Source: Flavobacterium luteum
GTDB taxonomy: Bacteria > Bacteroidota > Bacteroidia > Flavobacteriales > Flavobacteriaceae
Direction: 5' to 3'
Assembly (NCBI RefSeq): GCF_008806775.1
Contig: NZ_WAEM01000008.1
Coordinates: 1 to 64,000, forward strand
DNA length: 64,000 nt
Below are positions 23,627-32,137 of this stretch, piece by piece. The translations under genes were made by a program, and so were the position numbers. The first letter of the stretch is position 1; each line of letters begins with the position of its first letter. The notes under the pieces are model-generated. The model saw only the letters and a list, made by a program, of their open reading frames with translations. It was not told the origin of the DNA and did not search any database.

Positions 23627-26407
23627 TTACTTCTTAAAAAATTTAACTGTCTTCGTTTTATTGTTATTAAAAGTAATGTGCAACAAATAAAGACCTGAAT
23701 TGACTTTAGAAACATCAATTACATTATAATTCAAAATAGGTGAAAAAGTAACTCCGTTAATGCCAATTACTTTGATATCTTTAATCGATTCCTTAGTATC
23801 TAATGTCATTGTTGCATCTACTAATGTTGGAAATACATTACATACTACTTCGTCCTTATTCATTTCATTTATACCTAGAGTAAAATCAGAATAGGAATTG
23901 GATACTGTAGGCAAAGTATATCGAGTTGCAGTGTAAATTTTTAACTCTCCTGGCTGTAAGGATACATTTGTTCCTGAAGATATTGAAACATTTCCATTCG
24001 CTAAATAATCATACCAATCACTTCCAGCTGGTAAAGTAATATTTACTGGTCCTGTAAAAGTTTGTCCATCAGTTGGAGCATTAAAATTACCTACAACAAA
24101 AACACGCTCGTTTCCAGAACCCCAAATCACGCTTCTCGCAGACTTACCACTACCTAAGTCCGAACTTGTAGGATTTCCAGAAAATAAGTTAGGCAATATT
24201 CTAGTTCTTAATTGAATCAATTGACCAATTTTTTGATAAGAATCCATTCGTGTTGAATTGGTATACCAATTTAAACTTTCTGGAATTGGCTTTGGATCAG
24301 TTCTATTCCCAGTAGCACCTGTTGAATTACTAAAAATACTATAGTCATAACCTAACTCCTGAAACATCCACATCATGTGAGAACCATTTAGCAATACGTT
24401 AAAAGCAGTATTCAAAGGAGCGCGAAAACATCGCCCTGCTTCAGATTTTACAGTAGGGCCATTACCAAAAGCTTTTGCTTTATACATATTTCTTTCTTCG
24501 TCATGACTTTCGCAATAGGTTAAAAACCCATCTTGATTAGAGCTATTTAAATCATCTCCGTCCTTTAACCATCCCATTGCAGTTTGCTCATAGCTCTTAG
24601 TGTTGTTTAAATGACACATCATACCATTATTGATATAATTTTCTCTTTCGCCTGCTGTTTGCTCCCAATGTTCTAAAATAAAATAGGCATCTGGATTTCC
24701 TGCTTTTACACCATTATTATAATAATCAAACATAATTTCAGTACGATTACTACAATTTATACCGCAAAAACCATGTGAAATATCCATACGGTAGCCGTCT
24801 ACTTTATATTCATCAATCCAATATTTAAGAGCTCGCTTAAACATTTCACGTGTTTGTGGAAAATTATGGTCATAATCTTGATTAACACTTGCTCCATGTG
24901 GAGCTATCTGATTGAACCATGGATTATTAGTAGCTATAGAATTAGTTCCCCAATACATTTTTGCTTGTGGTGCAGAACCAGTTACGTGATTAAAAACCAT
25001 ATCTAAAATAACAGCAATTCCTCTTTTGTGGCACTCGTCTATTAACTTTTTTAGGTCATTTTCTGTTCCATAAGATTTATCAACAGCAAAATAATGATTT
25101 GGATTATAACCCCAACTTATATTTCCATCAAACTCAGTTATTGGCATAATCTGAATAGCATTTACTCCCAAATTTTGAAGATAACTCAATCGATCAGATA
25201 TAGCATTAAAACTACGTGTTGATGAAAAATCGTGTACCCATAATTCATAAATAACCAAGTTATTCTTGTTTGGTTTAACAAAATTTTGAGTTTGAGAGCT
25301 CCAATTAAATTTAGGTTTATTGGTTTGTAATACTGACACATAACCATCTCCAAGTGATGGATATAGCTTTAAATTTGGATATTGTTTTTTAGGTTCCCAT
25401 TGGTCGTCAGGGTTTAATACTTTTTCAGAATAAGGATCACTTACTTTAACCATTTTATTTCCAATTTTTACGGCATATTGAAAAGCATATTCAACTCCAG
25501 GTTGTAAACCAGAAAGTTCAATCCACCAATAACCAGTATCTCCGTCTCTTTTTAATTGATAGGCATTTGAAATACCCCAATTATTAAAATCTCCAACTAC
25601 AAAAACGTTGTCTGGTAAAACATTATTTCTATCTTTAGCATACAAACACAAATGCGCTTTCGTATTATCTGAAGAATTATAAGTAATACCTCCAACTAAT
25701 CCTGACGGCCGTGGTTGATTTTCTGAACTAGAAATAATGGCAACCGAACGAGAATCTGAAGCGGTTTTTATTCCTGAAACTGCCTCAACAGTAAAAACGT
25801 AATCTCCTACTGCATTTAACACTTCGCTATGAGTAATAGTATTGCTATTGCTTTCCGTTTTTACTGCAACTCCATTTTTTTTAATTGTTAACTCAGAACT
25901 ACTAGTTGCATCTGCAGAAAAAGTAACGGTACTTCCTGGACTTATAGCTCCCGAAGAAGAAATAGCCGAAAACTTAACACTCAATTCTCCTGCAGGAAAA
26001 ATTTTTACAAAGAAATTACCCTCCGAATCTGTGGGATTTTTTCCTTCCTTTGTTCCGCCAAGCCCATCATTAAAAACTAAATTTAAACCTTGATAAATAC
26101 CAGCACAACCATAGTAAGTATACATATTATCTATGGTCAATACCCACTTGGTTCCGTTTTTCACTAATTTATGTTTTGGCAAACTGCTTCTCCATGCTGG
26201 AGTACATTGCCACTTATTTCCGGCAATTGTTACGCCAGTGTGTGCATAACAATTAGTGGCTGTGGCCATAGCACTAGACGCTGGATCATAAGTAATGGTT
26301 ATTATACCCGTATAATCATCCGTAATGATAGCTGGAACCGTAGTTACTGTTTGAGCCGAGACTAACAAACTAAAAGTAACTAAAAGTAATGTGTAAATAT
26401 TTTTCAT
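23627..26407 (-). CDS. Secreted GH13 alpha-amylase with T9SS sorting domain
   Basis: This 926-residue extracellular or surface enzyme acts on alpha-glucans such as starch or glycogen. It has a signal peptide (1-19), a Bacteroidota N-terminal domain, an Ig-like stretch (about 145-225), a CBM48/E-set domain (about 250-345, with VVGDFNNWG) and a GH13 barrel (about 385-760). The GH13 regions are DMVFNH (469-474), GYRMD with nucleophile D542, FILEHW with acid/base E579 and ESHDE with D636. A beta-sandwich follows, then a type A T9SS C-terminal domain (about 850-926, NSGLYLLHI..NNKTKTVKFFKK). It is not flanked by SusCD genes. Confidence 0.93.
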   Translation of the reverse strand: MKNIYTLLLVTFSLLVSAQTVTTVPAIITDDYTGIITITYDPASSAMATATNCYAHTGVTIAGNKWQCTPAWRSSLPKHKLVKNGTKWVLTIDNMYTYYGCAGIYQGLNLVFNDGLGGTKEGKNPTDSEGNFFVKIFPAGELSVKFSAISSSGAISPGSTVTFSADATSSSELTIKKNGVAVKTESNSNTITHSEVLNAVGDYVFTVEAVSGIKTASDSRSVAIISSSENQPRPSGLVGGITYNSSDNTKAHLCLYAKDRNNVLPDNVFVVGDFNNWGISNAYQLKRDGDTGYWWIELSGLQPGVEYAFQYAVKIGNKMVKVSDPYSEKVLNPDDQWEPKKQYPNLKLYPSLGDGYVSVLQTNKPKFNWSSQTQNFVKPNKNNLVIYELWVHDFSSTRSFNAISDRLSYLQNLGVNAIQIMPITEFDGNISWGYNPNHYFAVDKSYGTENDLKKLIDECHKRGIAVILDMVFNHVTGSAPQAKMYWGTNSIATNNPWFNQIAPHGASVNQDYDHNFPQTREMFKRALKYWIDEYKVDGYRMDISHGFCGINCSNRTEIMFDYYNNGVKAGNPDAYFILEHWEQTAGERENYINNGMMCHLNNTKSYEQTAMGWLKDGDDLNSSNQDGFLTYCESHDEERNMYKAKAFGNGPTVKSEAGRCFRAPLNTAFNVLLNGSHMMWMFQELGYDYSIFSNSTGATGNRTDPKPIPESLNWYTNSTRMDSYQKIGQLIQLRTRILPNLFSGNPTSSDLGSGKSARSVIWGSGNERVFVVGNFNAPTDGQTFTGPVNITLPAGSDWYDYLANGNVSISSGTNVSLQPGELKIYTATRYTLPTVSNSYSDFTLGINEMNKDEVVCNVFPTLVDATMTLDTKESIKDIKVIGINGVTFSPILNYNVIDVSKVNSGLYLLHITFNNNKTKTVKFFKK

Positions 26408-26444
26408 GTAGTTATAAAGATTTAATTTAAAGGGATTTAAAGAC

Positions 26445-26477
26445 CAAAAATAGAAATAAAACGATATAGTAAATCAA
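26445..26477 (-). promoter_or_regulatory. Candidate promoter of the amylase gene
   Basis: Minus strand TTTTTG ending at 26475, 22-nt spacer, TATTTTTG (26452-26445), about 38 nt before the ATG. Confidence 0.55.
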
Positions 26478-26486
26478 AAACAAGTG

Positions 26487-27128
26487 TTAATTTTTATTAC
26501 CTAATAATGGAACAAAACGGAATTCACCAAATTCATGTTTCTCAAATTGGGTTTCATTTTTGCGAATTAAAACCGTCATCACTTGAACATCTTCCCCTAA
26601 AGGAATAACCAACCGTCCTCCTATTTTTAATTGTGCCATTAATGGTTTTGGAATTATTGGTGCACCAGCGGTAACAATTATACTGTCAAAAGGAGCATGA
26701 TTCGGCAAGCCTTTATAGCCGTCTCCAAAAGACAAATGCTTGGGACGAATCCCTAATTTAGGCAACAAAGCGGATGTCTGTTTAAACAATTCATTTTGTC
26801 GTTCTACACTATATACATTGGCTCCCATAGCACACAAAACAGCTGTTTGATACCCAGAACCTGTTCCGATTTCTAGAATTTTATGTCCTTTTTTTATTTC
26901 TAATAATTGAGATTGAAAGGCAACTGTGTAGGGTTGCGAAATAGTTTGCCCAGCTCCTATTGGAAATGCTTTGTCCTGATAGGCAAAATCATCAAAACTG
27001 GAATTTAAAAACAAATGCCTTGGAATTATTTTTATTGCTTCCAAAACGTTTTTATCTACTATTCCTTTTTCTTTTAAAATGGCTACTAATTGATTACGAA
27101 GTCCTTGATGTTTGGAGGTGTCTTTCAA
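26487..27128 (-). CDS. pcm: Protein-L-isoaspartate O-methyltransferase
   Basis: This 213-residue SAM-dependent methyltransferase methylates L-isoaspartyl residues to start repair of aged proteins. It has the SAM loop ILEIGTGSGYQTAVL, the substrate motif PIGAGQTISQPY (residues about 56-67) and VTAGAPIIPKPL. Length is normal. It is divergent from the oxidoreductase gene across a 98-bp gap that contains a heptad array, and upstream of the amylase gene on the same strand. Confidence 0.94.
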   Translation of the reverse strand: MKDTSKHQGLRNQLVAILKEKGIVDKNVLEAIKIIPRHLFLNSSFDDFAYQDKAFPIGAGQTISQPYTVAFQSQLLEIKKGHKILEIGTGSGYQTAVLCAMGANVYSVERQNELFKQTSALLPKLGIRPKHLSFGDGYKGLPNHAPFDSIIVTAGAPIIPKPLMAQLKIGGRLVIPLGEDVQVMTVLIRKNETQFEKHEFGEFRFVPLLGNKN

Positions 27129-27169
27129 AACTTAAATTGATTTATTTTGGTAAAAATAGAAAACAAAAT

Positions 27170-27197
27170 ATCAATTATCAATTATCCATTGTCAATT
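27170..27197 (+). repeat. Heptad array (ATCAATT)4
   Basis: Four 7-nt units, ATCAATT, ATCAATT, ATCCATT and GTCAATT, lie in the divergent gap, ending 29 nt before the ATG of the oxidoreductase gene. Confidence 0.75.
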
Positions 27198-27203
27198 AAT
27201 TCC

Positions 27204-27211
27204 TATTTTTG
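27204..27211 (+). promoter_or_regulatory. Candidate -7 element of the oxidoreductase gene
   Basis: TATTTTTG matches TAnnTTTG 15 nt before the ATG. The -33 region falls inside the heptad array and lacks a TTG at the usual distance. Confidence 0.45.
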
Positions 27212-27226
27212 TTCAAAATCATTTTT

Positions 27227-28192
27227 ATGTTAAAAGTTGGCGTTCTAGGTGCCGGTCATCTTGGTAAAATACACTTGCGGTTATTGCAACAATCAGAGAA
27301 ATATGAATTAGTAGGCTTCTACGATGAAAATCATGAAAATGGGGCTAAAATAGCTGCTGAATTCGGATACAAACAATTCGACACTATTGCCAAATTAATT
27401 CATGCTGTTGATGTCATAGATATTGTTACCCCTACTCTTTCTCATTATAAATGTGCAAAAGTAGCCATCAAATCTGGCAAACATGTTTTTATTGAAAAAC
27501 CGATTTCGAATACTGTAGCCGAAGCTGAAGAAATTATCACCTTGGCTAAAGAATATAAGGTAAAAGGACAAGTAGGTCATGTAGAGCGTTTCAATCCTGC
27601 CTTTATTGCAACAAAAAGCATGATTGAAAACCCAATGTTTATTGAGTCGCATCGCTTGGCAGAGTTTAATCCGCGTGGCACTGATGTTCCGGTAGTTTTA
27701 GATTTGATGATACATGATATTGATGCTATTTTGAGTGTCGTAAATTCGAAAGTGAAAAATATTAATGCAAGTGGTGTTTCTGTAATTAGTGATACCCCAG
27801 ACATTGCCAATGCTAGAATAGAATTCGAAAACGGCTGTGTTGCCAATTTAACCGCAAGCCGAATTTCAATGAAAAACATGCGTAAATCTCGTTTTTTTCA
27901 AAAAGATGCTTATATCTCAGTTGATTTTCTTGACAAAGTTTGCGAAGTTGTAAAAATGAAAGATGCTCCCGAAATTCCTGGCGATTTCGATATGATTTTG
28001 CAAAATGCCGAAGGAGTAAAAAAACAAATTTATTTTGCTAATCCTGAAGTTGCACCTAACAATGCAATTCTAGATGAATTAGAATCTTTTGCGGATGCCA
28101 TTAATAGAAATACAACACCAATTGTAACTTTGGAACAAGGAACAAATGCGTTGAGAGTGGCGAATCAAATTATTGACTGTTTTAAAAAATAA
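27227..28192 (+). CDS. Gfo/Idh/MocA family oxidoreductase
   Basis: This 321-residue NAD(P)-dependent oxidoreductase has a Rossmann loop VGVLGAGHLGKIHL at the N-terminus and the EKPISNTVAEAEEI motif with the conserved lysine (residues about 88-101). GHVERFNPAF and DLMIHDIDAIL belong to the C-terminal substrate domain. Many members act on sugars or inositols, but the substrate here is not readable. The upstream in-frame codon at 27209 is rejected because the ATG at 27227 places the Rossmann strand at residue 2. The next gene follows after 9 bp. Confidence 0.88.
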   Translation: MLKVGVLGAGHLGKIHLRLLQQSEKYELVGFYDENHENGAKIAAEFGYKQFDTIAKLIHAVDVIDIVTPTLSHYKCAKVAIKSGKHVFIEKPISNTVAEAEEIITLAKEYKVKGQVGHVERFNPAFIATKSMIENPMFIESHRLAEFNPRGTDVPVVLDLMIHDIDAILSVVNSKVKNINASGVSVISDTPDIANARIEFENGCVANLTASRISMKNMRKSRFFQKDAYISVDFLDKVCEVVKMKDAPEIPGDFDMILQNAEGVKKQIYFANPEVAPNNAILDELESFADAINRNTTPIVTLEQGTNALRVANQIIDCFKK

Positions 28193-28201
28193 GTTTTAAA
28201 T

Positions 28202-29089
28202 ATGAAAACAATAGCCGTAATTGGTTCAGGCACAATGGGTAACGGAATTGCACATACTTTTGCGCAAAGCGGATTTACCGTAAAACTTATTGATGTTTCT
28301 GAAAAATCGTTAGATAAAGGAATGGCTACCATTGCTGCTAATTTAGACAGAATGTTAGCAAAAGGCACCATTACTCAAGAGGATGTTGTTAAAACAATCA
28401 CTAATATAATAACCTATACCGACCTAAAAGACGGTGTTATAGGTGCCGATTTAGTTGTTGAAGCGGCTACTGAAAATATTGAATTAAAACTGAATATATT
28501 CAAGCAACTGAACGAAGTTTGTTCGCACAATACCATTTTGGCAACCAATACATCTTCTATTTCCATCACGCAAATAGGTGCAGTAGTTGCTCATCCTGAA
28601 CGCGTTATTGGAATGCACTTTATGAATCCAGTGCCTATGATGAAATTGGTCGAGATCATTCGTGGATACAATACGAGTGACGAAGTGACTAAAATCATCA
28701 TGGATTTATCGGAAAAACTAGGAAAAACTCCCGTTGAAGTCAACGATTATCCTGGCTTTGTAGCCAATAGAATTTTGATGCCCATGATTAATGAAGCCAT
28801 TGAAACGCTTTATAACAAAGTGGCTGGCGTTTATGAAATCGACACCGTTATGAAACTCGGAATGGGTCATCCGATGGGACCATTGCAATTAGCCGATTTT
28901 ATTGGACTTGACGTTTGTTTGGCAATTTTAAACGTAATGTATGACGGATTCAAAAATCCAAAATATGCGCCATGTCCGTTATTAGTCAATATGGTTCGAG
29001 CAGGAAAATTAGGAGTAAAATCTGGAGAAGGCTTTTATGATTATAGTGAAAGTAAAAAAGCAGAGAAAATTTCGAAACAGTTCTTATAA
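28202..29089 (+). CDS. 3-hydroxybutyryl-CoA dehydrogenase family
   Basis: This 295-residue enzyme interconverts 3-hydroxyacyl-CoA and 3-ketoacyl-CoA with NAD(P). The Rossmann loop is VIGSGTMGNGIA (residues 5-16), the catalytic histidine lies in IGMHFMNPVPMMKLVEI, and the C-terminal helical domain has DYPGFVANRILMPMINEA and DxxMKLGMGHPMGPL. Length and motifs fit the short-chain HBD/PaaH group. Whether it acts in butyrate/valine or phenylacetate metabolism is open. It is between the oxidoreductase and yggS on one strand. Confidence 0.93.
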   Translation: MKTIAVIGSGTMGNGIAHTFAQSGFTVKLIDVSEKSLDKGMATIAANLDRMLAKGTITQEDVVKTITNIITYTDLKDGVIGADLVVEAATENIELKLNIFKQLNEVCSHNTILATNTSSISITQIGAVVAHPERVIGMHFMNPVPMMKLVEIIRGYNTSDEVTKIIMDLSEKLGKTPVEVNDYPGFVANRILMPMINEAIETLYNKVAGVYEIDTVMKLGMGHPMGPLQLADFIGLDVCLAILNVMYDGFKNPKYAPCPLLVNMVRAGKLGVKSGEGFYDYSESKKAEKISKQFL

Positions 29090-29095
29090 ATTAAC

Positions 29096-29123
29096 AATGA
29101 ATAATTAATAATTGATAATTTAA
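29096..29123 (+). repeat. Heptad array before yggS
   Basis: AATGAAT, AATTAAT, AATTGAT, AATTTAA: period 7, ending 2 nt before the yggS ATG. It resembles the reverse complement of the array at 27170-27197. Confidence 0.7.
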
Positions 29124-29125
29124 AA

Positions 29126-29785
29126 ATGTCAATAAAACAAAATCTACTCAACATAAAATCGGCATTACCAGAACATGTAACTCTCGTTGCTGTTTCTAAA
29201 ACCAAACCCATTTCTGATTTAATGGAAGCCTACGATGCTGGTCAACGTATTTTTGGTGAAAACAAAATCCAAGAAATGACTGAGAAATGGGAAGCGATGC
29301 CTAAAGATATCGAATGGCATATGATAGGTCACGTTCAGACCAATAAAGTTAAATTTATGGCGCCATTCGTAAGCTTAATTCATGGCGTAGACGGTTTAAA
29401 ATTATTAGAAGAAATTAACAAGCAAGCACAAAAAAACGACCGAATTATCGATTGCTTATTTCAAATTCATATTGCTGAAGAGGAAACAAAATTTGGTCTT
29501 AATGAAAAAGAATTGAATGAAATTCTCTATTCTGCAACATTTCATGAAATGAAAAACATTCGAATTGTTGGTTTAATGGGAATGGCTACTTTTACCGATA
29601 ATCAAGAGCAAATCAAGAAAGAATTCACTCATTTGAAAACGATTTTTGATACTACAAACCAACTTCTAACTTCTAACTTCCAACTTCTAACTTTATCTAT
29701 GGGAATGTCTGGCGATTATAAACTCGCAATTGAATGCGGAAGCACTATGGTTCGAATTGGAAGTAGTATCTTTGGAAATCGCTAA
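29126..29785 (+). CDS. PLP homeostasis protein (YggS/PROSC family)
   Basis: This 219-residue single-domain fold-type III PLP-binding protein helps control vitamin B6 pools and has no known enzymatic reaction. The PLP lysine is K25 in VAVSKTKP. WHMIGHVQTNK, MGMATFTDN, LSMGMSGDY and the phosphate loop GSTMVRIGSSIFG follow the family order. An array of 7-nt repeats (29661-29695) lies inside the gene and encodes the linker NQLLTSNFQLLT just before LSMGMSG. The frame is intact. Confidence 0.93.
   Translation: MSIKQNLLNIKSALPEHVTLVAVSKTKPISDLMEAYDAGQRIFGENKIQEMTEKWEAMPKDIEWHMIGHVQTNKVKFMAPFVSLIHGVDGLKLLEEINKQAQKNDRIIDCLFQIHIAEEETKFGLNEKELNEILYSATFHEMKNIRIVGLMGMATFTDNQEQIKKEFTHLKTIFDTTNQLLTSNFQLLTLSMGMSGDYKLAIECGSTMVRIGSSIFGNR
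29661..29695 (+). repeat. Heptad array inside yggS
   Basis: AACTTCT, AACTTCT, AACTTCC, AACTTCT, AACTTTA: five 7-nt units within the coding frame. A one-unit gain or loss would shift the frame. Confidence 0.85.
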
Positions 29786-29800
29786 TTTGTTTGCAGAAAA

Positions 29801-29828
29801 ACTGTAAACTGAACAATGTAAACTGAAT
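29801..29828 (+). repeat. Heptad array before the DnaQ-like gene
   Basis: ACTGTAA, ACTGAAC, AATGTAA, ACTGAAT: four 7-nt units ending 1-7 nt before the TTG start. Confidence 0.7.
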
Positions 29829-29835
29829 ATTGATT

Positions 29836-31197
29836 TTGTACGCAATAATCGACATAGAAACCACCGGAGGCCAATTTAATGAAGAGGGAATTACTGAGAT
29901 TGCCATTTACAAATATGATGGACATGAAATTGTAGACCAATTTATTAGTTTGGTAAATCCTGAAATTCCAATACAGCCTTTTGTTGTAAAACTAACAGGG
30001 ATAAATAATGCCATGTTACGCTCGGCTCCTAAATTTTTTGAAGTAGCCAAACGTATTATTGAAATCACTCAAGATTGTGTTATTGTGGCTCATAATGCAA
30101 GTTTCGACTTCCGTATTCTTCGTACTGAGTTTCGTCGATTGGGATATAATTTTGAAGCAAAAACGCTTTGTACAGTCGAACTGGCTAAAGTTTTAATTCC
30201 TGAACAACCCTCCTACAGTTTAGGTAAATTGGTACGTGCTTTAGGAATTCCTATGGCCGACAGACATCGAGCCAGCGGAGACGCATTGGCAACGGTTAAA
30301 CTCTTTAAAATGCTTTTAGATAAGGATTTAGAAAAAGTGATTCTCAAAGAACTTATCAAGACTGAGATTGTTAAAGGGATAGCTCCCAAATTATTAGATA
30401 TTGTTGAAAGTTTGCCTTCAAAAACGGGAACTTATTACATTCATAACGAAAAAAGCGAATTGATTTATATTGGCAAAAGCCGAAATATTAAAAAAAGAAT
30501 CAATCAGCATTTTACTGGAACGACTACAAAATGCAAAAAAATTCAGGCCGAAGTTTTTACCGTAACCTATGATGAAACAGGTAGCGAATTGATTGCTTTG
30601 TTGAAAGAAAGTGAAGAAATAAAAATCAACAAACCAATTCTTAATAGAGCTCAACGCAAAACTATTTTTCAATGGGCTTTGTATTCAGAATATGACAATA
30701 ATGGTTATCTGAATTTAAAATTGCAAAAAGCCGATGGTCGAAAAAAAGAAATCACTTCATTTACGACTCTGCAAGAAGGGAAAAACTCACTATTTCGAAT
30801 TGCTGCAGAATATCATTTGTGCCAAAAACTAACGGGTTTATATATAACCCAATCAGATTGTTTTCAGTATAAAATAAAAGAATGTGACGGTGCTTGTATT
30901 GGTACAATTTCTCCATTAATTTATAATGAAAGAGTTCAATCCTACATAGACAAAAATAGTTTCGACAATCAGAATATGGTTTTAATAGATAGAGGACGAA
31001 CTATTAATGAACGTAGCGCTATTTTAATAGAAAACGGGATTTATAAAGGATATGCCTTTTATGATTTGAATTATCAAATTAACAACATCGAAATCCTTAG
31101 AAATATTATTATTCCGATGCAAAACAATCGAGACACTCGAAATATTATCCAAAGTCATATTAGAAGAAGTAAGAGTTTGAAAATTAAAAAATTCTAG
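29836..31197 (+). CDS. DnaQ-type exonuclease fused to GIY-YIG nuclease
   Basis: This roughly 453-residue protein has two nuclease modules. The N-terminal 3'-5' exonuclease (about residues 1-165) has ExoI AIIDIETTGG, ExoII NASFDFRIL and ExoIII HRASGDALAT, a DEDDh set. A GIY-YIG domain follows (about 195-275: GTYYIHNEKSELIYIGKSRN), as in UvrC and Cho, and then a Cys-containing UvrC-like tail (CQKLTGLY..CFQYKIKECDGAC). No ATG is available at the N-terminus. TTG at 29836 (or 29830) is the likely start. It may incise or process damaged DNA, which is inference. Confidence 0.85.
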   Translation: MYAIIDIETTGGQFNEEGITEIAIYKYDGHEIVDQFISLVNPEIPIQPFVVKLTGINNAMLRSAPKFFEVAKRIIEITQDCVIVAHNASFDFRILRTEFRRLGYNFEAKTLCTVELAKVLIPEQPSYSLGKLVRALGIPMADRHRASGDALATVKLFKMLLDKDLEKVILKELIKTEIVKGIAPKLLDIVESLPSKTGTYYIHNEKSELIYIGKSRNIKKRINQHFTGTTTKCKKIQAEVFTVTYDETGSELIALLKESEEIKINKPILNRAQRKTIFQWALYSEYDNNGYLNLKLQKADGRKKEITSFTTLQEGKNSLFRIAAEYHLCQKLTGLYITQSDCFQYKIKECDGACIGTISPLIYNERVQSYIDKNSFDNQNMVLIDRGRTINERSAILIENGIYKGYAFYDLNYQINNIEILRNIIIPMQNNRDTRNIIQSHIRRSKSLKIKKF

Positions 31198-31199
31198 TC

Positions 31200-32129
31200 A
31201 TGGCTAAATTTCTCATCACCATTGTTGGACCAACGGCTATTGGAAAAACAGCATTGAGTATTGCTTTAGCGAATCAATTTAAATGCGACATTATTTCTTG
31301 CGACAGCCGACAGTTTTATAAGGAAATGACAATTGGCACAGCAGTTCCAAGTATAGAAGAATTAAATTCAGCAAAACATCACTTCATTCAAAACAAATCT
31401 ATTTTTGACAATTATACGGTTGGCGATTTTGAAAAAGAAGCTATTGCTAAACTTGATGAATTGTTTTTGACCAATGATTTTGTGATTCTAGTAGGCGGTT
31501 CAGGATTGTATGTAGATGCGATTTTGAAAGGATTTGATGCATTTCCTGAAATTGATGTTAAAGTTCGTTTGGCTATTCAAGCTGATTATGAGAAACTAGG
31601 TATTGACTATTTACAAAATCAATTGAGGGATTTAGACGCTTCTTATTTTGAAAAATTAACTGTAGAAAATCCTCAAACGTTACAAAACCCGCAACGAATG
31701 ATGCGGTTTGTTGAAGTATGTATGGGTTCTGGAAGACCATATTCCTCATTTATCAATCAGAAAAAAAAAGAGAGAAACTTCACTCCTATTCTAATCGGTA
31801 TAGAAGCAGAAAGAAGTATTATTTATAACCGAATTAATCATCGTGTTGATGTTATGCTAAACGAAGGTTTATTGGCTGAAGCCAAAGACTTATTTCTTTA
31901 TAAAGAGCTGAATGCATTGCAGACAGTTGGTTACAAAGAACTTTTTAGTTTTTTTGATAACGAATTTGCTATTGAATTTGCTATTGAAGAAATCAAGAAA
32001 AATACCCGAAAATTCTCCAAACGACAATTGACTTGGTTTAAAAAAAATGAGAGAACCAAATGGTTTGATTATTTAACTGATAGAAATAAAATCATTGATT
32101 ATATAACTGGAATAATTCATAATTCATAA
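31200..32129 (+). CDS. miaA: tRNA dimethylallyltransferase
   Basis: This 309-residue enzyme transfers a dimethylallyl group to A37 of tRNAs reading UNN codons. The N-terminal P-loop is IVGPTAIGKTAL, followed by DSRQFYKEMTIGTA, GGSGLYVDAIL and ALQTVGYKELF near the C-terminus. It starts 2 bp after the DnaQ-like gene. Its last codons run through a heptad repeat (32114-32134). Confidence 0.96.
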   Translation: MAKFLITIVGPTAIGKTALSIALANQFKCDIISCDSRQFYKEMTIGTAVPSIEELNSAKHHFIQNKSIFDNYTVGDFEKEAIAKLDELFLTNDFVILVGGSGLYVDAILKGFDAFPEIDVKVRLAIQADYEKLGIDYLQNQLRDLDASYFEKLTVENPQTLQNPQRMMRFVEVCMGSGRPYSSFINQKKKERNFTPILIGIEAERSIIYNRINHRVDVMLNEGLLAEAKDLFLYKELNALQTVGYKELFSFFDNEFAIEFAIEEIKKNTRKFSKRQLTWFKKNERTKWFDYLTDRNKIIDYITGIIHNS

Positions 32130-32134
32130 TTATT
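32114..32134 (+). repeat. Heptad array across the miaA stop
   Basis: AATTCAT, AATTCAT, AATTATT: three 7-nt units cover the miaA stop codon and end 3 nt before the next ATG. Confidence 0.6.
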
Positions 32135-32137
32135 TAT

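Noticed and set aside
29661..29695. Heptad arrays as CRISPR repeats
   Set aside because: Units are only 7 nt with no spacers and no cas genes nearby.
31962..31985. In-frame 12-bp tandem duplication in miaA (EFAI-EFAI)
   Set aside because: The region appears to match the usual MiaA length, so it is probably chance similarity rather than a recent insertion.
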